64,000 bases of DNA from Arthrobacter sp. SLBN-83 (GTDB lineage: Bacteria; Actinomycetota; Actinomycetes; Actinomycetales; Micrococcaceae): NCBI RefSeq assembly GCF_006715285.1, contig NZ_VFMX01000001.1, positions 3,782,001 to 3,846,000 on the forward strand. Reading direction: 5' to 3'. Below are positions 7,784-16,777 of the stretch, piece by piece. A model generated the notes under the pieces. The model worked only from the letters and a program-made list of their open reading frames with translations. It ran no database searches and had not been told where the DNA came from. A program made the translations under genes and the position numbers. Numbering within the stretch: position 1 is the first letter of the stretch; every line of letters starts with the position of its first letter.

Positions 7784-9010
7784 CTACCGGTCCAGGACGC
7801 TGAGGCCCGGGAGCTCCTTGCCTTCAAGGTATTCCAGGCTGGCGCCGCCGCCCGTGGAAATGTGGCCGAACTGGTCGTCGGCGAAACCCAGGGTGCGTAC
7901 TGCTGCAGCGGAGTCGCCGCCGCCCACCACGGTGAAGCCGTCGGTTTCGGTCAGGGCCTGGGCGATGGCTCGCGTGCCTGCCGAGAATGCCTCGAACTCG
8001 AAGACGCCCATGGGGCCGTTCCAGAAGACGGTGCGTGCGCCCTTGATCTGTTCAGCAAAGGCGGCAGCGGTATCCGGTCCGATGTCCAGGCCGATGCCTT
8101 GGGCGCCGAAGCTGCTGCCTTCGATGGCGTCGGCGGCAACCGTTTCGTGGGCGGCGTCGGCGGCAAACTTCTCCGCCACCACGACGTCCGTGGGAACCAC
8201 GAACACGGTCCCCGCGTCAGCGGCCCGCTTCAGGTAGTCCTGGACCACAGGGATCTGGTCCTCCTCGAGCAGGCTCGAGGCGACCTTGTGGCCCTGGGCT
8301 GCCAGGAAGGTGAACAGCATGCCGCCGCCCACCAGGATGGTGTCGGCCTTGCCGATCAGGTTGGCGATGACCGCGAGCTTGTCCGAGACCTTCGAGCCGC
8401 CGAGCACCACCACGTAAGGGCGCTGGGTATCGGTGGTCAGCTTCCGGAGGACCTCCACCTCGGTGTGCACCAGGTCGCCCTGGTACGACGGCAGCCGGGT
8501 GGCGACGTCGTAGACGCTGGCGTGCTTGCGGTGGACGGCGCCGAAGGCATCATCCACGTACGCGCCGTTGCTGCCGGTCAGGGCAACCAGCTCATCGGCG
8601 AAGGCGCCGCGTTCGGCGTCGTCCTTGCTGGTTTCGCGGGCGTCGAAGCGGACGTTCTCGAGGACCAGGGCTTCGCCGTCCTGCAGGGATGCCGCCGCAG
8701 ACTTGGCGGCATCACCGACGGTGTCGGCCGCAAGGGTCACCTTGAAGCCGGCCAGTTCGGCGAGCCGGTCCACTGCGGGCCGCAGGGAGTACTTGTCCTC
8801 CGGAGCGCCCTTGGGGCGTCCAAGGTGGGCTGTTACCAGCACGCGGGCACCGGCGTCCGTGAGCTTTGCCAGCACTGGCAGTGAGGCCTTGATGCGGCCG
8901 TCGTCAGTGACTGTAGAGCCGTCGAGCGGCACATTCAGGTCACTTCGAACCAGAATGTACCGCCCGCGGACACCTTCAGCGATCAGTTCGTTGAGGGTGT
9001 GAGATGTCAT
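7784..9010 (-). CDS. pgk: Phosphoglycerate kinase
   Basis: Transfers phosphate from 1,3-bisphosphoglycerate to ADP, the first ATP-forming step of glycolysis. The 408-residue protein has the PGK signature RYILVRSDLNVPLDG near residue 15, TAHLGRPKG near 56 and the C-terminal VVGGGDSAAAV near 363. ATG at 9010 is chosen because the longer reading to 9121 would run into gap. Only 10 bases separate it from the gap stop, so it is cotranscribed with gap, tpiA and secG. Confidence 0.97.
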   Translation of the reverse strand: MTSHTLNELIAEGVRGRYILVRSDLNVPLDGSTVTDDGRIKASLPVLAKLTDAGARVLVTAHLGRPKGAPEDKYSLRPAVDRLAELAGFKVTLAADTVGDAAKSAAASLQDGEALVLENVRFDARETSKDDAERGAFADELVALTGSNGAYVDDAFGAVHRKHASVYDVATRLPSYQGDLVHTEVEVLRKLTTDTQRPYVVVLGGSKVSDKLAVIANLIGKADTILVGGGMLFTFLAAQGHKVASSLLEEDQIPVVQDYLKRAADAGTVFVVPTDVVVAEKFAADAAHETVAADAIEGSSFGAQGIGLDIGPDTAAAFAEQIKGARTVFWNGPMGVFEFEAFSAGTRAIAQALTETDGFTVVGGGDSAAAVRTLGFADDQFGHISTGGGASLEYLEGKELPGLSVLDR

Positions 9011-9020
9011 GTGTCTAACC

Positions 9021-10031
9021 CTAGCCCAGCTTGGATGCCACAAGCTCCGTGAGGTCGACGAGGCGGTTGGAGTAGCCCCATTCGTTGTCATACCAGGAAA
9101 CAACCTTGACCTGGTTGCCAATGACCTTGGTCAGGCCGGAGTCAAAGATGGAGGAGGCGGGGTCGCCCACGATGTCGGAGGAGACGATGGGCTCGTCCGT
9201 GTAGGTCAGGAAGCCCTGGAGCTCTTCGGACTCAGCGGCGCGCTTGAGTGCGGCGTTGACTTCCTCGACGGTGGTCTCGCGGGACACGGTGACGGTGAGG
9301 TCGGTGGCGGAGCCGGTGGGCACGGGGACGCGGATGGCGTAGCCGTCCAGCTTGCCCTTGAGCTCCGGCAGCACCAGGCCGATGGCCTTGGCGGCACCAG
9401 TGGAGGTGGGAACCATGTTGATGGCGGCGGCGCGGGCCCGGCGCAGGTCCTTGTGCGGTCCGTCCTGGAGGTTCTGGTCGGCGGTGTAGGCGTGGACCGT
9501 GGTCATGAGGCCACGCTCGATGCCGAATTCGTCGTTGACCACCTTGGCCAGCGGGCCCAGGCAGTTGGTGGTGCAGGATGCGTTGGAAATGATGTTGTGC
9601 TTGGCGTTGTCGTAGAGGTTGTGGTTGACACCCATCACGATGGTGATGTCCTCGTCCGAGGCCGGAGCGGAGATCAGGACCTTCTTGGCGCCGGCGGCGA
9701 TGTGCTTCTGCGCGTCGGCCGCCTTGGTGAAGAAGCCGGTGGATTCGATGACGATGTCCACGCCCAGTTCCCCCCAGGGAAGGTTTGCGGGGTCGCGTTC
9801 GGCCAGGACTTTGACCACGTTGCCGTTGACGACGATGTTGCCGTCCTTGACCTCGATGGTTTCCTTCAGGCGGCCGCCGACCGAGTCGTACTTGAACAGG
9901 TGCGCCAGGGCTTCGGGGCTGGTGAGGTCGTTGACTGCAACGATCTCCAGGTCCGCGCCTTGGGCAAGCGCTGCGCGGAAGTAGTTGCGGCCGATACGGC
10001 CAAAGCCGTTGATACCAATACGGGTCGTCAC
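9021..10031 (-). CDS. gap: Glyceraldehyde-3-phosphate dehydrogenase, type I
   Basis: Oxidises and phosphorylates glyceraldehyde 3-phosphate using NAD+. The 336-residue protein starts TTRIGINGFGRIGRNYF (Rossmann motif) and has the catalytic signature SNASCTTNCLGPL near residue 151, with the nucleophilic Cys. GTG at 10031 follows AAGGAG at good spacing. It is the first gene of the gap-pgk-tpiA-secG operon. About 165 bases separate it from the sodA terminator. A TAAGAT box in that region (near 10180) could be its -10 element, which would give a long leader. Confidence 0.97.
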   Translation of the reverse strand: MTTRIGINGFGRIGRNYFRAALAQGADLEIVAVNDLTSPEALAHLFKYDSVGGRLKETIEVKDGNIVVNGNVVKVLAERDPANLPWGELGVDIVIESTGFFTKAADAQKHIAAGAKKVLISAPASDEDITIVMGVNHNLYDNAKHNIISNASCTTNCLGPLAKVVNDEFGIERGLMTTVHAYTADQNLQDGPHKDLRRARAAAINMVPTSTGAAKAIGLVLPELKGKLDGYAIRVPVPTGSATDLTVTVSRETTVEEVNAALKRAAESEELQGFLTYTDEPIVSSDIVGDPASSIFDSGLTKVIGNQVKVVSWYDNEWGYSNRLVDLTELVASKLG

Positions 10032-10196
10032 TTTTACAGTCTCCTTGGTGCTTTGAGAAGCACTACTAGTTGAGCGGGCGTTGAAGCCAACTAACAGATC
10101 CCGCACGCCATTGGGCAGAGATGATTTACACGGAGGGCGACCAGCCTCATTGCTGAAGGCTAACCGCCTTCCGTGACCTATCTTACGTTTAACTGG

Positions 10197-10224
10197 GTCC
10201 GCCCCCGCAAGTGCGGGGGCGGAC
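10197..10224 (-). terminator. Probable terminator after the superoxide dismutase gene
   Basis: A 12-bp perfect GC-rich stem (10197-10208 with 10213-10224) with a 4-base loop lies 66 bases beyond the sod stop on the minus strand. The downstream T tract is weak. It separates sodA from the gap operon. Confidence 0.7.
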
Positions 10225-10290
10225 GGTCCACATCCCGGCTGCTTTAAGTCGGAATGTGAAGTTTGTTACAGCGATGTATAACGCGGGTCA

Positions 10291-10917
10291 CTACGGGAGG
10301 GTGATGAGCCCCGTGGCGTTGGTGCGTGCTGCCTCGAAGCGCTGGGCAACATCTGCCCAGTTCACGATGTTCCAGAAAGCCTTGACGTAGTCGGCCTTGA
10401 CGTTGACGTAGTCCAGGTAGAAGGCGTGCTCCCACATGTCCAGCATCAGCAGCGGGATGGTTCCCAGTGCGGTGTTGCCCTGCTGGTCGTAGAGCTGCTC
10501 GATGACCAGGTTTCCGCCGATGGGCTCGTAGGCCAGGAAGCCCCAGCCCGATCCCTGCAGGCCAAGGGCTGCAGCGGAGAACTGGGCGCGGAAGGCATCA
10601 AAGGAGCCGAACGCGTCATCGATTGCGGCAGCCAGCTCACCTTCGGGCTTGTCGCCGCCGTCCGGGGACAGGTTCTTCCAGAACACCGAGTGGTTGATGT
10701 GGCCGCCGGTGTGGAACGCGAGGTCCTTGGAGAGCCGGTTGATGTTGGCGAAGTCGCCCTTTTCACGTGCCTCGGCCAGCTGGGCCAGGGCGTTGTTGGC
10801 GCCTGCCACGTAGGTGGCGTGGTGCTTGCTGTGGTGCAGCTCCATGATCCGCGCGGAGATGTGCGGTTCAAGGGCGGCGTAGTCGTAGCTGAGTTCCGGC
10901 AATACGTACTCGGTCAC
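10291..10917 (-). CDS. sodA: Superoxide dismutase, Mn/Fe family (Mn-type)
   Basis: Disproportionates superoxide to oxygen and hydrogen peroxide. The 208-residue protein has metal ligands in ELHHSKHH (near residue 26), GGHINHSVFW (near 74) and DMWEHAFYLDY (near 164). The Gly before the second His (TGGHINH) and the Gln in YDQQGN (near 147) match Mn-type rather than Fe-type enzymes. GTG at 10917 is chosen because it follows GGAGG and begins TEYVLPELSYDYAALEPHI, the normal start. It stands alone between whiA and gap. Confidence 0.95.
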   Translation of the reverse strand: MTEYVLPELSYDYAALEPHISARIMELHHSKHHATYVAGANNALAQLAEAREKGDFANINRLSKDLAFHTGGHINHSVFWKNLSPDGGDKPEGELAAAIDDAFGSFDAFRAQFSAAALGLQGSGWGFLAYEPIGGNLVIEQLYDQQGNTALGTIPLLMLDMWEHAFYLDYVNVKADYVKAFWNIVNWADVAQRFEAARTNATGLITLP

Positions 10918-11019
10918 AAAATCCTCCAATATCGTGGACCCGGAGGTCCGGTTTGGTAACGCTCGGATTGTGCATCCGGGCAGCTGGTGCCCGGAATTCT
11001 TTCTGATTCTATGGGGCGC

Positions 11020-12000
11020 TTACTCGTCCAGCATTTCGGGCGTCACATTGGCGTCCGTCCCGGGAACGCCCAGGTCGAGCGCACGCTTGTCCGCCATGGC
11101 CAGCAGGCGGCGGATCCGTCCGGCGATGGCATCCTTGGTCATGACGGGGTCGGCCAGCCGGCCCAGCTCGTCGAGGCTTGCCTGCTTGTGGGCCACCCGC
11201 AGTTCGCCCGCGTATTTCAGGTGGTCCGGAACGTCGTCGCCCAGGATTTCCAGCGCCCGTTCCACGCGTGCGCCGGCGGCCACGGCGGCCTGCGCGGAGC
11301 GCCGCAGGTTGGCGTCATCGAAGTTTGCAAGCCGGTTGGCGGTGGCCCTGACCTCCTTGCGCATGCGGCGTTCCTCCCACACCATCAGCGCGTCATGGGC
11401 GCCCATGCGCGTCAGGAGCGCGGCGATGGTGTCCCCGTCCCGGATGACCACGCGGTCCACTCCCCTGACCTCGCGCGCTTTGGCCTGGATGTCCAGCCGG
11501 CGGGCGGCGCCCACCAAGGCAAGGGCGGATTCGGGTCCCGGGCAGGTGACCTCCAGCGACGACGAACGCCCCGGTTCGGTGAGCGAGCCATGGGCCAGGA
11601 AGGCGCCGCGCCACACGGCCTCGGCGTCCGCCGCTGAACCATTGACGACGGCGGATGGCAGGCCGCGCACGGGCCGGCCGCGTCCGTCCAGGAGGCCGGT
11701 CTGGCGTGCCAGCGCTTCGCCGTCACGGACCACGCGCACCACGTAGCGGCTGGCGCGCCGGAGCCCGCCGGCGGAGACCACGATGATTTCGCTCTGGTGT
11801 CCGTAGACCTCGGCGATGGCGGCACGGAGCCTGCGGGCAGTGGATGCCAGGTCCACTTCCGCCTCGATGACGATCCTGCCGGAGATGATGTGCAGTCCCC
11901 CGGCGAACCGGAGCATTGCGGAGACTTCAGCCTTGCGCACTGATGACTTCTTGATGTCCAGACGGGACAGTTCTTCCTTGACTGATGCTGTCAGTGCCAT
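11020..12000 (-). CDS. whiA: DNA-binding protein WhiA
   Basis: WhiA is a regulator with a homing-endonuclease-like (LAGLIDADG) N-terminal domain and a C-terminal helix-turn-helix. It controls sporulation in Streptomyces and division or chromosome functions elsewhere. The 326-residue protein starts ALTASVKEELSRLDIKK as in the family and has RMGAHDALMVWEERRMRKE near residue 200 and the C-terminal HTH (ASLDELGRLADPVMTKDAI near 275). ATG at 12000 follows AGGAAGG. It starts 9 bases after yvcK, in the conserved order rapZ-yvcK-whiA. Confidence 0.96.
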   Translation of the reverse strand: MALTASVKEELSRLDIKKSSVRKAEVSAMLRFAGGLHIISGRIVIEAEVDLASTARRLRAAIAEVYGHQSEIIVVSAGGLRRASRYVVRVVRDGEALARQTGLLDGRGRPVRGLPSAVVNGSAADAEAVWRGAFLAHGSLTEPGRSSSLEVTCPGPESALALVGAARRLDIQAKAREVRGVDRVVIRDGDTIAALLTRMGAHDALMVWEERRMRKEVRATANRLANFDDANLRRSAQAAVAAGARVERALEILGDDVPDHLKYAGELRVAHKQASLDELGRLADPVMTKDAIAGRIRRLLAMADKRALDLGVPGTDANVTPEMLDE

Positions 12001-12009
12001 GGCACCTTC

Positions 12010-13029
12010 CTAACTGTTCCCAAAAATGTCCTGGTACGCCGTGGCCAGCCGAAGCGGCTCATGGACGGGCCGGCGTCCCGACGCCCCTACTTTACCCAAG
12101 ACAACTTCCGCTCCGAGCATGCCGGCAGCCTTCTCGAACTCCTGCCGGTCCGGCACCGATGCGGGATCGGCCAGGACCACGTCCACGCTGAACTCCGGGG
12201 CGTAGCGCCGGAGGACGTGCAGGTGGTCCGCGGCCGTCATGCCGGTGGTTTCCTTGGTGTCCGTGGCAAGGTTCATGGTCAGGCAGCGCTTGGCAGGCGT
12301 GCTGCACAGTGCCTGCCGCATCTCCGGGAGGAGCAGGTGCGGCAGGACCGACGTGTACCAGGAGCCGGGGCCCAGGACCACCCAGTCCGCCAGTTCGATG
12401 GCCGTCAGGGCATCAGTGCACGCCGGGGCTGCCTTGGGAAGGAGCCGCACTTCCTCCAGCGAGCCGGCCACGGCACAACGCGCCTGGCCGCGGATGGTCT
12501 GGAGGGTGGTGCCACCGTCCGGGGCGGCCACGCGCACATCGCCTTCGATGGTGAGCGGAACGGTTGACATGGGCAGGACCTGCCCCCGGGCGCCGAGCAG
12601 GGCCCCGGCCCACTTGAGTCCTGCCACGGCGTCTCCCAGCAGTTCCCAGAGCGTCACGATCAGCAGGTTGCCCATGGCGTGCTCGTCCAGGGAGCCACCG
12701 GGGCCCTTCCCGGCGCGGAACCGGTGCTGCATGACATCGCGCCAGGTCCGGCCCCAGTCGGTGTCGTCGCAGAGCGCGGACAGTGCCATGCGCAGGTCTC
12801 CCGGCGGAAGGACGCCGTACTCCTCGCGCAGACGCCCGGAAGAACCGCCGTCGTCCGCTACCGTGACCACCGCGGTGAGCTCGGAGGTGAGCAGCCGCAG
12901 TGCCGAAAGCGAGGCCGCCAGGCCGTGGCCGCCGCCCAGGGCCACCACATTGGGGCCCTTGTCCTGCTGGCCCGAGCCCTTACCAGCGGCCGGCGGCACC
13001 AGGGGCAGGGCTCCGGTGAACAGGGCCAT
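12010..13029 (-). CDS. yvcK: YvcK/CofD-like protein (gluconeogenesis and cell-wall factor)
   Basis: YvcK proteins bind UDP-GlcNAc and related UDP-sugars and are required for growth on gluconeogenic carbon and for normal cell-wall synthesis. The 339-residue protein has the nucleotide-binding motif VVALGGGHGLAASL near residue 28, TVADDGGSSGRLR near 56 and DEHAMGNLLIV near 114. Its start overlaps the rapZ stop by one base (TAATG), implying coupled translation. The residue pattern fits YvcK rather than the F420-pathway enzyme CofD, and the rapZ/whiA context agrees. Confidence 0.92.
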   Translation of the reverse strand: MALFTGALPLVPPAAGKGSGQQDKGPNVVALGGGHGLAASLSALRLLTSELTAVVTVADDGGSSGRLREEYGVLPPGDLRMALSALCDDTDWGRTWRDVMQHRFRAGKGPGGSLDEHAMGNLLIVTLWELLGDAVAGLKWAGALLGARGQVLPMSTVPLTIEGDVRVAAPDGGTTLQTIRGQARCAVAGSLEEVRLLPKAAPACTDALTAIELADWVVLGPGSWYTSVLPHLLLPEMRQALCSTPAKRCLTMNLATDTKETTGMTAADHLHVLRRYAPEFSVDVVLADPASVPDRQEFEKAAGMLGAEVVLGKVGASGRRPVHEPLRLATAYQDIFGNS

Positions 13030-13952
13030 TACTCGCGGCCCAGATCCCGGTGCGCGGTGGTCACCGTGACCCGCGGGTACTGCGCGAGTTTCTTGGAAAG
13101 TTCCACGGCTACTGCAACCGAGCGGTGCTTGCCGCCGGTGCAGCCCACGGCGATGGTGGCGTAGTGCTTGTTTTCCCTGCGGTACCCCTCCAGCACCGGC
13201 TCCAGGGCCAGGACGTAGCGGTCCACGAAGTTCTTGACGCCTTCCGCCTCCAGCACGTAGTCGCTGACGTCCTTGTCCAGGCCCGTCTGCGGGCGGAGCT
13301 GGGGCACCCAGTGCGGGTTGGGGATGAACCGGACGTCTGCCACGTAGTTGGCGTCCACCGGCAGGCCGTACTTGAAGCCGAAGCTCATGACGTTGAGCCG
13401 CAGGGCGACGGGGCCGGTTTCGCTGAACAGTTCCGTAATGGCGGTGGCCAGGCCGTGGACGTTGTAGTTGGAAGTATCCAGGACGACGTCGGAGCTGTCG
13501 CGCAGTTCCTGCAGCAGTTCACGTTCTGCAGCAATACCGTCAAGGATGCGTCCGCCGCCCTGCAGCGGGTGCGGACGGCGCCCCTGTTCAAACCGCCGGA
13601 CCAGGACGTTGTCGCTTGCGTCGAGGAACAGGACCCGGAAGGTGACCCCGCTTGCCGCAAGTGCATGCAGCGCCGAACGGATATCGGCAAAGAGGCCTTT
13701 GCTGCGGACGTCGATGACCACAGCCAGCCGGGGAATGGACTGCGGTGCGTGCGAGACGAGTTCCGCCAGCGTGCCCAGCATCTGCGGCGGCAGGTTTTCC
13801 ACGACATACCAGCCGTGGTCCTCCAGGGCGTCGGCGGCCGTGCTTCGTCCGGCGCCGGACATTCCGGTGACCACCAGCAGCTCCGCTTCGACCGGTTTGA
13901 CGGGTTCCATCCCGTCGTGGCCGGCCCCGGATTCCGCCGTCGTGTCTGCCAT
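13029..13952 (-). CDS. rapZ: RNase adapter/nucleotide-binding protein RapZ (YvcJ)
   Basis: A P-loop protein; in E. coli RapZ senses GlcN6P and directs decay of the GlmZ sRNA, while in Gram-positives the homologue YvcJ hydrolyses nucleotides. The 307-residue protein has the Walker A motif VTGMSGAGRSTAADAL near residue 28, WYVVENLPPQ near 48 and GCTGGKHRSV near 269, and it is full length. Start ATG at 13952 has an AGGA upstream. It lies 66 bases after uvrC and overlaps yvcK by one base. Confidence 0.93.
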   Translation of the reverse strand: MADTTAESGAGHDGMEPVKPVEAELLVVTGMSGAGRSTAADALEDHGWYVVENLPPQMLGTLAELVSHAPQSIPRLAVVIDVRSKGLFADIRSALHALAASGVTFRVLFLDASDNVLVRRFEQGRRPHPLQGGGRILDGIAAERELLQELRDSSDVVLDTSNYNVHGLATAITELFSETGPVALRLNVMSFGFKYGLPVDANYVADVRFIPNPHWVPQLRPQTGLDKDVSDYVLEAEGVKNFVDRYVLALEPVLEGYRRENKHYATIAVGCTGGKHRSVAVAVELSKKLAQYPRVTVTTAHRDLGRE

Positions 13953-14018
13953 GAATCCTGCCCCGTTTCCTCGTTGTCCCCATGGGCGGCGATGGCGCTG
14001 CCCCGTCCTTTACCCTAG

Positions 14019-16064
14019 CTAAGATTCAATGATTTCGCCGGTAGTCATGTTGATGGCCGGCACTGTGACCGCTTCGGGCCCGTCGGCAGCGAAGTGGTTA
14101 ACGATGGCATTGGCCAGTGCGGGGCCAATCCCTTTCGCCTGGGCGAGCTCTTCCGCGGTGGCAGCCTTCACGCCCTTGACCGAGCCGAAGTGCGCCAGCA
14201 GGGCCTTGCGCTTGGAGGCGCCCAGCCCGGGAACGGCATCCAGCGCCGAAACGGTCATGGCCTTGCCGCGCTTTTGGCGGTGGAAAGTAATGGCGAAGCG
14301 GTGCGCCTCGTCACGGATCCGCTGCAGCAGGTACAGTCCCTGGGAGGTGCGGGGCAGGATGACCGGGAAGTCGCTGTCCGGCAGCCACACTTCCTCCAGG
14401 CGCTTGGCCAGGCCCACGACGTACACATCATCGATACCCAAGTCCTTCAGGGCGCGGGCCGCGGCATTGACCTGGGGCTGGCCGCCGTCAACAACCACCA
14501 GGTTGGGCGGGTAGGCGAATTTGGCCTTGGGCGCCGGGGTGGTGGTGTCCAGGGCGGCTGCTTCGGTTTCGGCCGCCTGGACATCCTCGAGCCGGCCGTC
14601 CGCTGCCACTCCGTCCGTTTCCAGCGCGTCCGCCGCCAGGACGGACTCATCCACCTGCGCGGACTTGTCCTGCAGGTAGTGGCGGAAACGGCGGGTCAGG
14701 ACGTCGTGCATGGCCGCGGTGTCATCGGCCGCCGCGGGACCCGTGATGGAGAACTTGCGGTAGTCGGACTTCTTGGGGAGTCCGTCCTCCACCACCACCA
14801 TGGAGGCCACCACGTTGGTGCCCTGCACGTGGGAAACGTCGAAGCACTCGATCCGCAGCAGCGGCACGGGCAGGTCCAGGGCTTCCTGGAGTTCCTGGAG
14901 GGCCTGGGACCTGACGGTGATGTCCCCCGCGCGCCGGGTCTTGTGGAGCCTCAGCGCGTGCTCGGCGTTCTCGCGCACCGTGGACATCAGCGCCGCCTTG
15001 TCCCCACGCTGGGGTACCCGGATGTCCACCTTGGCGCCGCGGATGCCGGCCAGCCACTTCGCCAGGTCTTCCGTATTGCTGGGCGCCACGGGCACCAGGA
15101 CCTCGCGCGGGAGCCGGCCGTGGGTATCGCCGTCCTCGCCGTAAACCTGCTGGAGCAGGTGCTCCACCAAATCAGGGGTGCTGAAGTCCTCCACCTTTTC
15201 CACCACCCAGCCGCGCTGGCCCCGGATCCTGCCGCCGCGGACGTGGAACACCTGGACGGCCGCTTCGAGTTCGTCTTCATGAAGGGCGAAGACGTCGGCG
15301 TCCGTGTCCTCGGCCAGGACCACTGCGTTCCGTTCGAAGACCTTGCGCAGCGCCGTGATATCGTCCCGCAGCCTGGCTGCGTGCTCATAGTCGAGCTTCG
15401 CCACGGCGTCGCCCATTTGCTTCTCGAGCTTGTTGATGAACCTTGTGGCTTCACCGCCCATGAAGGCGCAGAAGTCGTCGGCCAGCGCCCTGTGGTCCTG
15501 CGGCGAGATCCGGCCGACGCAGGGTGCTGAGCACTTGTCGATGTATCCCAGCAGGCACGGCCGCCCGCTGGCCTCGGCGCGCTTGAACACGCCGGCGCTG
15601 CAGCTCCGGACGGGGAAGACGCGGAGCAGGGTGTCCATGGTTTCCCGGATGGCCCCTGCTGTGTAGGGACCGAAGTAGCGGGTCCCCTTCCGCTTGTCGC
15701 CGCGCATCACCTGCACCCGGGGGTACTTCTCGCTCATGGTCACGGCGAGGTAGGGATACGTCTTGTCATCCCGGAACACCACATTAAACCGGGGCTTGAA
15801 CTCCTTGATCCAGGTGTATTCCAGCTGCAGCGATTCCAGTTCGCTGCCCACCACGGTCCACTCGACGCTGCTGGCCGCATGGACCATCGCGTAGGTTTTG
15901 GGCAGCAGCCCGGCCGGGTTGGCGAAATAGGAATTCAGCCGCGACCGGAGGCTCTTGGCTTTGCCTACATAAATGACCCGGCCGTGCGGATCACGGAACC
16001 GGTAGACGCCCGGGTTGGTGGGGATTTCACCGGTTTTTGGGCGGTAAGTTGCTGGATTTGCCAC
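14019..16064 (-). CDS. uvrC: Excinuclease ABC subunit C
   Basis: Makes both incisions in nucleotide-excision repair. The 681-residue protein has the GIY-YIG nuclease domain (GVYRFRD near residue 18, VIYVGKAKSLRSRL near 30), the UVR domain, the RNase H-like C-terminal nuclease (ECFDVSHVQGTN near 402, VVDGGQPQVNAA near 520) and helix-hairpin-helix motifs at the C-terminus. A low-complexity Ala/Glu/Asp-rich insertion near residues 480-510 lies within the second nuclease domain. The GTG at 16064 lacks a good Shine-Dalgarno but follows a TAGACT box by 6 bases. Confidence 0.97.
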   Translation of the reverse strand: MANPATYRPKTGEIPTNPGVYRFRDPHGRVIYVGKAKSLRSRLNSYFANPAGLLPKTYAMVHAASSVEWTVVGSELESLQLEYTWIKEFKPRFNVVFRDDKTYPYLAVTMSEKYPRVQVMRGDKRKGTRYFGPYTAGAIRETMDTLLRVFPVRSCSAGVFKRAEASGRPCLLGYIDKCSAPCVGRISPQDHRALADDFCAFMGGEATRFINKLEKQMGDAVAKLDYEHAARLRDDITALRKVFERNAVVLAEDTDADVFALHEDELEAAVQVFHVRGGRIRGQRGWVVEKVEDFSTPDLVEHLLQQVYGEDGDTHGRLPREVLVPVAPSNTEDLAKWLAGIRGAKVDIRVPQRGDKAALMSTVRENAEHALRLHKTRRAGDITVRSQALQELQEALDLPVPLLRIECFDVSHVQGTNVVASMVVVEDGLPKKSDYRKFSITGPAAADDTAAMHDVLTRRFRHYLQDKSAQVDESVLAADALETDGVAADGRLEDVQAAETEAAALDTTTPAPKAKFAYPPNLVVVDGGQPQVNAAARALKDLGIDDVYVVGLAKRLEEVWLPDSDFPVILPRTSQGLYLLQRIRDEAHRFAITFHRQKRGKAMTVSALDAVPGLGASKRKALLAHFGSVKGVKAATAEELAQAKGIGPALANAIVNHFAADGPEAVTVPAINMTTGEIIES

Positions 16065-16070
16065 CTATCA

Positions 16071-16076
16071 AGTCTA
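16071..16076 (-). promoter_or_regulatory. -10 box of a leaderless uvrC promoter
   Basis: TAGACT on the minus strand ends exactly 6 bases before the uvrC GTG, the spacing of leaderless actinobacterial transcripts. No Shine-Dalgarno is in place. Confidence 0.55.
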
Positions 16077-16108
16077 CTGAGTCGCGCCGGGTCTCCTTGC
16101 CAGCCGGG

Positions 16109-16777
16109 CTATTCGGTGGACTTGCTCTGGTTGTAGCTGGCAGAACGTTCCTGTCCGCTGAGTTCGGCGATGGCGTCCATGATCCGGTCCGTAACTTCGC
16201 GGCGGGCGGGAAGGGAGTGGTCCGGTCCTGTCTTGTCGAAGTACAGCGGCTCCCCCACCTTCATCGTGAAGTGCTGGGGCCGGACCCCTTTTTCGCCGGC
16301 GCGCTGAAGCTGCTCGGTCCCGATCAGGCCTACGGGAATCACGGGTGCCCCCGTGGTGAGCGCCAGCCAGCCGACCCCTGTACGGCCCCGGTAGAGGATG
16401 CCGTCGCGGGAGCGGGTGCCCTCCGGGTAGATGCCGATGCCGCGCCCGGCTTCGAGGATGTCCAGCAGGGTCTTGAGGGCCTGCACACTGGCAGCCTGTT
16501 CCCCGCGCTCCACGGGGATGGAGCCCACGGATTGGAAGAAGGCCTTCATGACCCTGCCCTTAACTCCGCCGGTGGTGAAGTATTCGGCCTTGGCGAAGAA
16601 GGCGACGGGCCGGGGCATCAGCGCCTGGACGATCACACTGTCGAAGAAGGACAGGTGGTTGGGTGCCACGATGAAGGGGCCGTCGGAAGGGACGTTTTCG
16701 AGTCCGACGACGGTGGGCCGGCAGGTGCCGGCGATGAGGTTGCGGGTGGTCCAGCGGACGGCATCAAACATTTCCAT
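16109..16777 (-). CDS. 1-acyl-sn-glycerol-3-phosphate acyltransferase family protein (PlsC type)
   Basis: Expected to acylate lysophosphatidate or a similar lipid at the inner membrane face. The 222-residue protein has the catalytic NHXXXXD motif (PNHLSFFDS near residue 39) and the substrate motif YPEGTRSRDG near 119. The start lies 14 bases inside the end of the upstream HAD gene, so translation is probably coupled. The exact acyl acceptor cannot be told from sequence. Confidence 0.9.
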   Translation of the reverse strand: MEMFDAVRWTTRNLIAGTCRPTVVGLENVPSDGPFIVAPNHLSFFDSVIVQALMPRPVAFFAKAEYFTTGGVKGRVMKAFFQSVGSIPVERGEQAASVQALKTLLDILEAGRGIGIYPEGTRSRDGILYRGRTGVGWLALTTGAPVIPVGLIGTEQLQRAGEKGVRPQHFTMKVGEPLYFDKTGPDHSLPARREVTDRIMDAIAELSGQERSASYNQSKSTE

